NCBI GenBank assembly: GCA_040830705.1
Contig: JBFOME010000021.1
Coordinates: 186,001-250,000, forward strand
Source: Ruegeria_C sp040830705
Lineage (GTDB): Bacteria; Pseudomonadota; Alphaproteobacteria; Rhodobacterales; Rhodobacteraceae
DNA: 64,000 nucleotides
Reading direction: 5' to 3'
Positions within the stretch are counted from its first letter, which is position 1, and every line of letters begins with the position of its first letter. The position numbers and the translations under genes were made by a program. This document shows positions 17,847 to 24,831 of the stretch, piece by piece. A model generated the notes under the pieces. The model had not been told where the DNA came from. It saw only the letters and a program-made list of their open reading frames with translations, and ran no database searches.

Positions 17847-18043
17847 AAAAGCTCGTCGATCTGCAGGACCCATTCTTTGAACCGCTCTGGATCCGCGTTG
17901 CGGTGGTTGCGGTGGCGGCGGGATGGGGTTTGTTTGAATTGAGCACGGGCGCTCTCTTTTGGGCTGGGGTCTTTCTTGGGTTCGCGGCCATTTGTGCCTG
18001 GCGGTTTGCCTCTATTGACTATGGCAAAAAACCGGAAGATTAG
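17843..18043 (+). CDS. Two-helix membrane mini-protein in the sugar operon
   Basis: A 66-residue protein overlapping the ATPase stop and lying 5 bp before the regulator. Two hydrophobic segments (WIRVAVVAVAAGWGLFEL and ALFWAGVFLGFAAICAWRFA) flank a short loop, with charged ends (MKKLVDLQDPFFEPL and SIDYGKKPED). The position between the ATPase and the regulator genes, with coupled translation, suggests a subunit or accessory factor of this importer. I recognise no named family. Confidence 0.75.
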   Translation: MKKLVDLQDPFFEPLWIRVAVVAVAAGWGLFELSTGALFWAGVFLGFAAICAWRFASIDYGKKPED

Positions 18044-18048
18044 GGCGT

Positions 18049-19047
18049 ATGGCCGTTACGCTGAAAGATGTCGCGGAACTTGCGGGCGTATCGCGCTCGG
18101 CGGTGTCGCGCACATTTACCGAAGGCGCCTCGGTGTCTGCCAAGACCCGCAACAAGGTAATGAAGGCCGCGTCCGATCTGGGCTTTAGCCCCAATGCGTT
18201 GGCCTCATCCCTGACCACCGGTCGGACCAAGATGATCGGTCTGGTCTCGAATAACTTCCACAACCCGATCTTTCTTGAAGTCTTCGACCTGTTCACGCGC
18301 GGCCTGCAGGACCGGGGGCTGCGACCCTTGCTGGTCAATCTGACCGATGAAACCGATCCGGAAGCTTCGGTGCGGATGCTTCGGCAATATTCGGTCGACG
18401 GCGTGATCGTCGCCTCTTCCACATTGCCGCCCGGTTTTGCCACCGCCTTTCGCGAGGCTGGTCTGCCAGTGGTGCATTCATTTGGCCGTCACACTAGTAC
18501 CCCGAGCGTGGACATCCTTGGGATCGACAATATCGCCGCCGGTAGGTTAGCCGCCCGAACGCTTATTGAGCGGGGCTATACAGAGATCGGGTTTCTTGGT
18601 GGACCTGTGGATGCAACCTCAACGATCGATCGTGAGAAGGGGTTCCTGCAAGAGGCAGCGAGGCAGCCGGGTGTGTCCGCGACCTCCAGCTTCGCCGAGA
18701 ACTATTCCTTTGATGCAGGTCACAACGGCATGCGGGACCTGCTGGAGGGGCAATTGGCCCAGGCTTATTTCTGCGGTGATGACGTCCTGTCGATTGGTGC
18801 ATTGGCCGCCCTGCAGGGCGCGGGGGTACAAGTGCCTGATGATGTGGGCTTGCTGGGTCTGAACGATATGAAAATGGCCGCCTGGGCGAATATCAACCTG
18901 ACCACAATCCACAATCCATTACCCGAGATCATCGCTGCGTCGATCGACCGCGTCGCGACGCTGGCCGAAGGCGAGACACTACCGCCCGAGGCCCGCCTGT
19001 TCGACTGCCATGTAGTCGAGCGCGGCACATTGCGCCCCAAGCCCTGA
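18049..19047 (+). CDS. LacI family transcriptional regulator
   Basis: A 332-residue LacI/GalR regulator. The DNA-binding domain is VTLKDVAELAGVSRSAVSR with FTEGASVSAKTRNKVMKAASDLGFSPNALA, and the hinge and the periplasmic-binding-like effector domain follow (IGLVSNNFHNPIFLEVFDLF, AYFCGDDVLSIGALAAL, DVGLLGLNDMKMAAWANINLTT). It closes the sugar operon and likely binds the palindrome at 13937-13950, repressing the operon until its ligand appears. It converges with fliP, with 14 bp between stops. Confidence 0.95.
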   Translation: MAVTLKDVAELAGVSRSAVSRTFTEGASVSAKTRNKVMKAASDLGFSPNALASSLTTGRTKMIGLVSNNFHNPIFLEVFDLFTRGLQDRGLRPLLVNLTDETDPEASVRMLRQYSVDGVIVASSTLPPGFATAFREAGLPVVHSFGRHTSTPSVDILGIDNIAAGRLAARTLIERGYTEIGFLGGPVDATSTIDREKGFLQEAARQPGVSATSSFAENYSFDAGHNGMRDLLEGQLAQAYFCGDDVLSIGALAALQGAGVQVPDDVGLLGLNDMKMAAWANINLTTIHNPLPEIIAASIDRVATLAEGETLPPEARLFDCHVVERGTLRPKP

Positions 19048-19061
19048 CCCACGCTCTGGGT

Positions 19062-19799
19062 CTAGGGCGCATAGCTGCGCACAAGCGCGGCAGCAATCAG
19101 CGACCAGCCATCCGCAACGACGAAGAAGGCCAGTTTGAACGGCAGCGCGACCGAGGCTGGGGGAACCATCATCATCCCCATCGACATCAGCACCGCTGCA
19201 ACCACCAAGTCGATGATCAGAAACGGCATAAAGACCAAAAAACCAATCTGAAAGGCGCGCGCGATCTCGGACAGCATGAAAGACGGGATCAGCACCGACA
19301 GCGCGGCGTCCGGCGTCGGGCCCTCGACCGGATTCTCTGGTCTGAGGTTTGCAAGCGTCTGAAACGTCTCTGGGTCGATCCGCGCCGCCATGAAACCCCG
19401 GAACGGTTCGATCGCGCGCTGCAAGGCGGGCTCGACTTCCAGTCTTTCGTCGATCAATGGCTGGATACCGTTTTGCCAGGCATCTGTGAAAACAGGTTCC
19501 ATCACGAAATAGGTCAGGAATAGCGCCAAGCTGACAATCAGCATGTTCGGCGGCGATTGCTGCAACCCGATCCCCTGCCGCAGAATGGCAAGCACCGTAA
19601 CCAGAAACGGAAAGCAGGTGATCATGATCGCCAGCCCCGGCGCGATGCTGAGCACAGTGATCAGCAAAATCAACTGGATCGTGCGCCCCGAGACAGACCC
19701 ACCCTCTCCTAGCGAGACAGAGATTTCCTGCGCGGTGGCCGGACTCGCCAGTACAATCCCGGCCAGAACGGCCAGCAAGGCCATCTTGCGTGACGTCAT
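19062..19799 (-). CDS. fliP: Flagellar export gate protein FliP
   Basis: FliP forms the core of the flagellar type III export gate. The 245-residue product has a cleavable signal (MTSRKMALLAVLAGIVLASPATAQ), the family helix TIQLILLITVLSIAPGLAIMITCFPFLVTVLAILRQ, and the C-terminal block ALSVLIPSFMLSEIARAFQIGFLVFMPFLIIDLVVAAVLMSMGMMMVPP. It is last in the fliF-fliH-fliN-fliP unit, overlapping fliN by 4 bp. Confidence 0.97.
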   Translation of the reverse strand: MTSRKMALLAVLAGIVLASPATAQEISVSLGEGGSVSGRTIQLILLITVLSIAPGLAIMITCFPFLVTVLAILRQGIGLQQSPPNMLIVSLALFLTYFVMEPVFTDAWQNGIQPLIDERLEVEPALQRAIEPFRGFMAARIDPETFQTLANLRPENPVEGPTPDAALSVLIPSFMLSEIARAFQIGFLVFMPFLIIDLVVAAVLMSMGMMMVPPASVALPFKLAFFVVADGWSLIAAALVRSYAP

Positions 19800-20083
19800 T
19801 CTTTGCCATCCGGGACGGTCACGATCTCGATCAGCCTGACGGCCAGACGCCCTTCGTGGTCGCCCTCAATCTCCTCGAGATGGCCGCGCGCGACCAACTG
19901 GTCGCCGACAAATAGCTCCACCGGGTCCTCGACCCGCTTGTCGAGGGTCAGAATGGCATTCTCGCCCATCCCGATCAGATCCCGGACCAGCGGGCGCGCC
20001 CGCCCGACCGACACGGTAATCTCGACCGGAACCGAGGTAAAAGGCCCGGCATATTCGGGTTTGGTGGCGTGGGGATCATCCAT
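19796..20083 (-). CDS. fliN: Flagellar motor switch protein FliN
   Basis: A 95-residue SpoA-domain protein of the switch complex C-ring. VPVEITVSVGRARPLVRDLIGMGENAILTLDKRVEDPVELFVGDQLVARGHLEEIEG is the standard SpoA fold. The start ATG overlaps the fliH stop (MDDPHATKPEY), and its stop overlaps fliP (ATGA). It is shorter than E. coli FliN, lacking the N-terminal extension, as is common in this group. No fliM or fliG lies in the window. Confidence 0.93.
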   Translation of the reverse strand: MDDPHATKPEYAGPFTSVPVEITVSVGRARPLVRDLIGMGENAILTLDKRVEDPVELFVGDQLVARGHLEEIEGDHEGRLAVRLIEIVTVPDGKE

Positions 20084-20675
20084 GTCGCGTCTCCGTCTTG
20101 GCATGATGCAGGAAAGCTTCGGTCACCTCGGAAATGGCGCTCAGAAGGGCAGTGCAGTCCAGTTCGCGCTCATCACCGCCGATGCGCAGGCTGGCGTTTC
20201 CCGGCGGCAGCGATGCCTCTTCGATAACCTTGATTGGAAAAGAGTATTCGGCATCCAGAACCGAGGTCAGCGCATCAGCCGCGCCCGACGGAACGGTAAT
20301 GATGGCTGACTGGCCAGCCTGATCCTGCGCCATCTGGGACAGCTGCGCGACGATCCGTTGGACGAAGCCGCGTTCGACCGTTTCCGGCAGAACGGTCTCC
20401 AGCAGGCTTTGGAACATCGGCTCAAGCGAAACCAACATCTGCTGCAGCGCCTCTTGATAGGTAAATCCAAGATCCTGCAGCGATTGGACCAGATCAGCGG
20501 ACATGCGGCTCTGTTCCTTGGTTTGGGCCACATTTGCGTCTTCCATCCCGGCTGCATAACCCTGTTCGAACGCTTCGCGGCGCTGCTCTTCGAGTTGTTG
20601 TCGGGACAACAGCTGCGACGCTTCTTCCGCAGGCGGGTTCTGGTCGAAATCCTCCAGCAGATGCGCGATGGACAT
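20076..20675 (-). CDS. fliH: FliH-like flagellar export regulator
   Basis: A 199-residue protein between fliF and fliN, the position of fliH. The N-terminal third is charged and helical (RQQLEEQRREAFEQGYAAGMEDA), with the GxxxG-like spacing seen in FliH; the C-terminal part (LLETVLPETVERGFVQRIVAQL and SFPIKVIEEASLPPGNASLRIGG) resembles the FliH/V-ATPase E-subunit domain. It would bind and regulate FliI, encoded at 36.8 kb. Start ATG 20675 overlaps the fliF stop (TGATG). Sequence similarity is weak, so position carries much of the call. Confidence 0.75.
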   Translation of the reverse strand: MSIAHLLEDFDQNPPAEEASQLLSRQQLEEQRREAFEQGYAAGMEDANVAQTKEQSRMSADLVQSLQDLGFTYQEALQQMLVSLEPMFQSLLETVLPETVERGFVQRIVAQLSQMAQDQAGQSAIITVPSGAADALTSVLDAEYSFPIKVIEEASLPPGNASLRIGGDERELDCTALLSAISEVTEAFLHHAKTETRHG

Positions 20676-22354
20676 CAAGCGCTCCCCCGGCTTTCCTCTA
20701 GCCAGCTGCGCAAGATCTCGACGGATTCATCCTGGCGGTCGCCCACAAGTTCGCGCAAACGGTCGACCGGCTTGTCGGACTGAATCGGCAACGCAGCGAC
20801 CGCCTGACCCTGGCCGGTTGCAAGCGTTGTCTGGACTGAACCTGAGGGCCCATCTTCGGCCTGAACCTCACCGGTCAGAGCTGGCAAGTCGGGCGTTTGA
20901 GACGCGCCCGCTTCGGGCGCCGAGGCCAGCGCTGGCGGTGGCAAAGCCGCGCCGCCGGTCAGAATGGGGCGGATGACAAAGGCACCAAGCCCGAGCAGAA
21001 CCAACGACAGGAACGCCATCTGGATCAACGGCATGGTCCGCAGCCCCAACCCCTGCAGGAAAGACGCCGCGACGGCCTCGGTTCCCTCGGGTGCGGGGAC
21101 TGGCAGTTGCATGGACTTGATCGTGATGACATCGCCACGTTCAGCGTCGAAGCCTACTGCCGAGGCCACAAGCTCGCGCATGGCGTCAAGTTCTTCCTCA
21201 GGTCGCGGCGTACTGGTCGCCCCGCCGTCCAAACCGGTGGTTGATATCTCGTTGACCAGCACCGCCACGCTGAGCCGCTTGACCGCGCCGGGAAGTCGCA
21301 GGATTTCCGTCTCGGTCTCCGACACTTCGTAATTCACCCGCTCACGCGACGAATTTGCGAGGGACTTGGACGAATCTTCGCCAGCGGCATCTCCATCAGG
21401 CAGGTTCGAGGCCACGGTTACGTCATTCAATCGATTCGACGCGGAATCGGAGCGTTCCTCGACATCGGTGCTGATGGCGACGCGGCCGTTTGGGTCGAAG
21501 CGGCGTTCACGTACTGATTCTTGTTCGGTCACCGTGTCGACGCTGACCTCGACCACCGCATTGCCGCGTCCGACCCGCGCCTCAATCAGTCTGAGGACGC
21601 GTTCGCGCAACCGGTCGGCACGCGCATCGGATGTGTCAGCCTGCACGCTGGTGTCAGCCTCCCCGATCAGCCCGCCCGCCGCATCAATCACCGCCACATC
21701 ATCGACGTTCAATCCGTTAACCGCAGAGGCCACAAGATAGCGAATCGCATTCGCCTGCCCCGGCTGGATCTGACCGTAGGCCGATGTAATGAAAACCGAT
21801 GCCGTGGTCTCGGAATCCCGCCTAAAAGGTTCGCCCATGTTGTTGGCAATGTGCACACGCGCCTGCGTGACATGTGGCCCGGCGACGATAGTACGCGCCA
21901 ATTCGCCCTCTTTGGCGCGCCAGTAGGCGGCATCGAACATGCGCGAAGTGGTACCGAACCCGTTCAGCGAATCCAGCAATTCATACCCGCGCCCGCCATT
22001 CGCAGGCAGACCCTCGCTGGCCAGCGTCAGGCGCAGTTGGTCACGCAGGTCGGATGGTACGTAGATCGCGCCCGCCTTGACCTCGTATGGCACGCCCTCT
22101 TGCTCAAGGGCACGCACCACCTCACCCGCCGCGCCTGTTTCGAGATCGGCATAGAGCAGCGCCATCGAGTGCGTTGTGCTGATTCTGATCAGCCCGAAAA
22201 TAGTAACAGCCATCGCGACAAGGGCCGCAATCGCCAATATTTGCTTTCGTTTGTCGAGACCCGCCCAGACGCTTCCGATCTGCTGCACCCTATCCTCCGT
22301 CTTGCCGACATCCTGTCTGGCTCTTTCACCGTTATTGCCTGCGGCGCTTAACAT
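20675..22354 (-). CDS. fliF: Flagellar MS-ring protein FliF
   Basis: FliF builds the MS-ring in the inner membrane. The product of about 559 residues has a first helix (ILAIAALVAMAVTIFGLIRI), ring-building motif 1 and YscJ-like domains (ALLYADLETGAAGEVVRAL, NGFGTTSRMFDAAYWRAKEGELARTI, ARVHIANNMGEPF), a second helix near residue 450 (LIQMAFLSLVLLGLGAFVIRP) and a C-terminal cytoplasmic tail. Start placed at ATG 22354 (MLSAAGNN) with AGGGA upstream; a longer frame reaches 22393. It diverges from fliL across about 54 bp. Confidence 0.95.
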   Translation of the reverse strand: MLSAAGNNGERARQDVGKTEDRVQQIGSVWAGLDKRKQILAIAALVAMAVTIFGLIRISTTHSMALLYADLETGAAGEVVRALEQEGVPYEVKAGAIYVPSDLRDQLRLTLASEGLPANGGRGYELLDSLNGFGTTSRMFDAAYWRAKEGELARTIVAGPHVTQARVHIANNMGEPFRRDSETTASVFITSAYGQIQPGQANAIRYLVASAVNGLNVDDVAVIDAAGGLIGEADTSVQADTSDARADRLRERVLRLIEARVGRGNAVVEVSVDTVTEQESVRERRFDPNGRVAISTDVEERSDSASNRLNDVTVASNLPDGDAAGEDSSKSLANSSRERVNYEVSETETEILRLPGAVKRLSVAVLVNEISTTGLDGGATSTPRPEEELDAMRELVASAVGFDAERGDVITIKSMQLPVPAPEGTEAVAASFLQGLGLRTMPLIQMAFLSLVLLGLGAFVIRPILTGGAALPPPALASAPEAGASQTPDLPALTGEVQAEDGPSGSVQTTLATGQGQAVAALPIQSDKPVDRLRELVGDRQDESVEILRSWLEESRGSA

Positions 22355-22362
22355 TCGGTTAG
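22348..22362. promoter_or_regulatory. Candidate CtrA-like half-site pair
   Basis: TTAA-N7-TTAG lies between the divergent fliF and fliL genes and overlaps the proposed fliF start. CtrA recognises TTAA-N7-TTAA, and CtrA controls flagellar genes in Rhodobacterales. One mismatch and the overlap with the start codon make this tentative. Confidence 0.3.
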
Positions 22363-22408
22363 TCCCTGCGGGGGTATGGATTGTTGCGAACAATTCAGGA
22401 ACCGACGC

Positions 22409-22915
22409 ATGACCGATGTCACAGCAGAAGATGCCGAAGAGCCCCCGAAGCCTGGAAAGATGGGAAGCGTTCTGGCGTTCGCCTTGGCTATTGCTGGTGC
22501 AGGCGGCGGATTTTTTCTGGCCAGTTCGGGGAAGGTTCCCCTGCTTGGCGGCAACAAATCACAGCAGGTGGCCACAGAAACGGCGGATGACGCCTCGGAA
22601 GGCTATGAGCAAGTCAAGGTCGCCTTTGTCAACCTTCCGCCAGTTCTCATCTCCCTCGAAAGCAAGAGCGGCACGCGGCATCTGAGGTTTCATGCACAGG
22701 TCGAGGTCGCGACCATGTACCAGGCCGAGGTCGAGGCCATCATTCCGCGCTTTGTCAACGTGATGAACAGCTATCTCAGGGCACTTTCACTTGCCGAGTT
22801 GCAAGACCCGCTGGCCTTGCCCCGGTTGCGTGCCCAACTGCTTCGGCGCCTGTCAATCGTGAGTGGCGAAGGGCGGGTGCGGGACTTGCTGGTCATGGAA
22901 TTCATCTTGAACTAG
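22409..22915 (+). CDS. fliL: Flagellar basal body-associated protein FliL
   Basis: A 168-residue inner membrane protein with one helix (GSVLAFALAIAGAGGGFFLA) and a periplasmic FliL domain (VKVAFVNLPPVLISLESKSG, HLRFHAQVEVATMYQAEVEAIIPRFVNVMNSYLR). FliL supports the stator around the motor. ATG 22409 follows AGGA by 8 bases. It heads a run fliL-orf-motE-motA-orf. A second FliL-like protein is encoded at 32151-32633. Confidence 0.92.
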   Translation: MTDVTAEDAEEPPKPGKMGSVLAFALAIAGAGGGFFLASSGKVPLLGGNKSQQVATETADDASEGYEQVKVAFVNLPPVLISLESKSGTRHLRFHAQVEVATMYQAEVEAIIPRFVNVMNSYLRALSLAELQDPLALPRLRAQLLRRLSIVSGEGRVRDLLVMEFILN

Positions 22916-22924
22916 GAGGGACAG

Positions 22925-23329
22925 TTGCAATTAATTGCCGATATTCTACTGGCCGCCGGTGCAGTTGGTGCAGGGTTCTACTGTTTCATTCTGTCGCGAC
23001 GGCTGAAACGGTTCAGCGATCTCGAAAAAGGGGTCGGTGGTGCGGTCGCTGTTCTGTCAGCGCAGGTCGAGGATCTGACTAAAACCGTGGACGCGGCCCG
23101 CAGCGCAGCCGGAGCTTCGGGAGCCGAGCTCCAAGAGTTGACCCGCAAATCCGAAACTGTTGCGCATCGGTTGGAGCTTTTGACCGCCTCATTCCAAGAC
23201 GTGGCTGCACCCGACGACATGCCGGATCAACAGGCCGCTTCGCCATCCCCTCCGATCGACAAACGTGTTCCTGCAACAGGATTGATGTTTCAGCGCAATG
23301 CTCAAGATTCTGATGGGGCCTCGCAATGA
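22925..23329 (+). CDS. Membrane-anchored coiled-coil protein in flagellar operon
   Basis: A 134-residue protein starting at TTG 22925, immediately after a perfect AGGAGGG. It has one N-terminal helix (IADILLAAGAVGAGFYCFILS), then a coiled coil (RRLKRFSDLEKGVGGAVAVLSAQVEDL through ELQELTRKSETVAHRLELLTASF) and a Pro-rich tail. It sits between fliL and motE and overlaps motE (ATGA). Probably a motor accessory protein; no established name. Confidence 0.75.
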   Translation: MQLIADILLAAGAVGAGFYCFILSRRLKRFSDLEKGVGGAVAVLSAQVEDLTKTVDAARSAAGASGAELQELTRKSETVAHRLELLTASFQDVAAPDDMPDQQAASPSPPIDKRVPATGLMFQRNAQDSDGASQ

Positions 23330-23931
23330 AAACGCGCATTGGTTCAAGGTTAGAGGCCCGCCGAACCCGGGTCGGTACGCTCTTTTTGCTTACACTGTTT
23401 CTGCTTGGCTCTGCCGTGGTGCGGATCGGACTTCATGCGGGTCCGGCCATCGCTCGCGAACACGCTTCAGATTCTGCGGAACCCGCCAGCGGTTCATCGA
23501 CAGACTCGGCACTGGCCACGCAGGCACATCTTCAGCCGGTGCTCGCCGCGTTTGAAGAACGCGAAGTGCGAATCGCGCGACGCGAGATGTTGCTGGAGGA
23601 CCGGCTGAAGGCATTGGAACTGGCAGACCGCGCAATTGAAGCCAAGCTGATCGAACTTACCGCAGCCGAGGAGGCTTTGCGCAAGACGCTGGCGCTGGCG
23701 GATGGGGCCGCCGAAGGCGATCTGGGCATATTGACCGAGGTCTACGAGAACATGAAACCGAAAGAGACCGCCGCTCTGTTCGAAGAGATGGATCCTGCTT
23801 TCGCAGCCGGTTTTCTGGCCCGGATGACACCCGAAGCCTCCGCCAAAGTGATGTCCGGACTCAGCCCGACCGCGGCCTATACGATCAGCATCGTTCTGGC
23901 CGGCCGCAACACATCCGTTCCCAGGGAATAA
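23326..23931 (+). CDS. motE: MotE-like flagellar motor chaperone
   Basis: A 201-residue protein with an N-terminal signal or anchor (VGTLFLLTLFLLGSAVVRIGL), a coiled coil (ERE to ELTAAEEALRKTLALAD, about residues 85-130) and a C-terminal MgtE-N-like helical domain (YENMKPKETAALFEEMDPAFAAGFLARMTPEASAKVMSGLSP). This layout matches MotE, which in Sinorhizobium stabilises the periplasmic motility protein MotC. Start overlaps the preceding stop. The large secreted protein two genes downstream could be its client. Confidence 0.88.
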   Translation: MKTRIGSRLEARRTRVGTLFLLTLFLLGSAVVRIGLHAGPAIAREHASDSAEPASGSSTDSALATQAHLQPVLAAFEEREVRIARREMLLEDRLKALELADRAIEAKLIELTAAEEALRKTLALADGAAEGDLGILTEVYENMKPKETAALFEEMDPAFAAGFLARMTPEASAKVMSGLSPTAAYTISIVLAGRNTSVPRE

Positions 23932-23961
23932 CCGCGAGATACACAAGATCGGAGACGTCGC

Positions 23962-24831
23962 ATGATAGGCATTTTTGGAATCGTGATGATCTTCGCGATG
24001 GTTTTTGGCGGCTATCTTGCAGCAGGCGGCAAGATGACCATCATCCTCAAGTCCCTTCCGTTCGAGATGATGATGATCGGCGGCGCGGCAATCGGCGCGT
24101 TTCTGATCAGCAATGACAAGGGTGGTATCAAGCACACGCTCAAAGACATTGGAAAAGTCTTCAAGGGCGTGAAATGGAAGCCAGAGGACTATCGTGAACT
24201 GCTCTGCCTTCTTTTTGCACTGATCCGAATTGCAAAGCAAAGCCCGGTCGACCTTGAGCAGCATATCGAAGATCCGCAATCATCAGCCTTGTTTTCGAAA
24301 TACCCGAAGATTCAAGCCGACAAAGAGGCGGTCGAGCTCATCTGCGATACGCTTCGCTCGGCTTCGATGAACTATGACGATCCGCATCAGGTCGAAGAGG
24401 TTCTGGAAAAACGCATGGAGGCAAACCTGCATCACGCCCTGCATTCAAGCCATGCGCTCCAGACGATGGCAGACGGCCTGCCAGCCCTCGGAATTGTCGC
24501 CGCCGTATTGGGGGTGATCAAGACGATGGGTTCGATCGATCAGCCCCCCGAGGTTCTGGGCAAGCTGATTGGCGGTGCGCTTGTCGGTACGTTTCTGGGC
24601 GTTTTTCTGGCCTACGGTCTTGTCGGCCCCTTTGCAGCAAAGGTCAAAGCGGTCGTCGAAGAAGACAGCCATTTCTACCAGTTGATCCGCGAGGTGCTGG
24701 TGGCAAACCTGCACAATCACGCTGCCAGCATCTGCATCGAAGTTGGCCGTCAAAACACGCCTGCGCATTACCGGCCGGACTTCGCCGATCTTGAAGAAGC
24801 GCTCAAATCAATCAAGCAGGAGGCGGCATGA
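23962..24831 (+). CDS. motA: Flagellar stator protein MotA
   Basis: A 289-residue inner membrane stator subunit. Conserved parts are the first helices (GIVMIFAMVFGGYLAAGG, EMMMIGGAAIGAFLISND), the cytoplasmic loop (RIAKQSPVDLEQHIEDPQSS), and TM3-TM4 (ADGLPALGIVAAVLGVIKTMGS, GALVGTFLGVFLAYGLVGPFA), including the proline-containing ion-channel helix. It overlaps the next gene by 4 bp. No motB is in this window, so the partner must lie elsewhere. Confidence 0.96.
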   Translation: MIGIFGIVMIFAMVFGGYLAAGGKMTIILKSLPFEMMMIGGAAIGAFLISNDKGGIKHTLKDIGKVFKGVKWKPEDYRELLCLLFALIRIAKQSPVDLEQHIEDPQSSALFSKYPKIQADKEAVELICDTLRSASMNYDDPHQVEEVLEKRMEANLHHALHSSHALQTMADGLPALGIVAAVLGVIKTMGSIDQPPEVLGKLIGGALVGTFLGVFLAYGLVGPFAAKVKAVVEEDSHFYQLIREVLVANLHNHAASICIEVGRQNTPAHYRPDFADLEEALKSIKQEAA

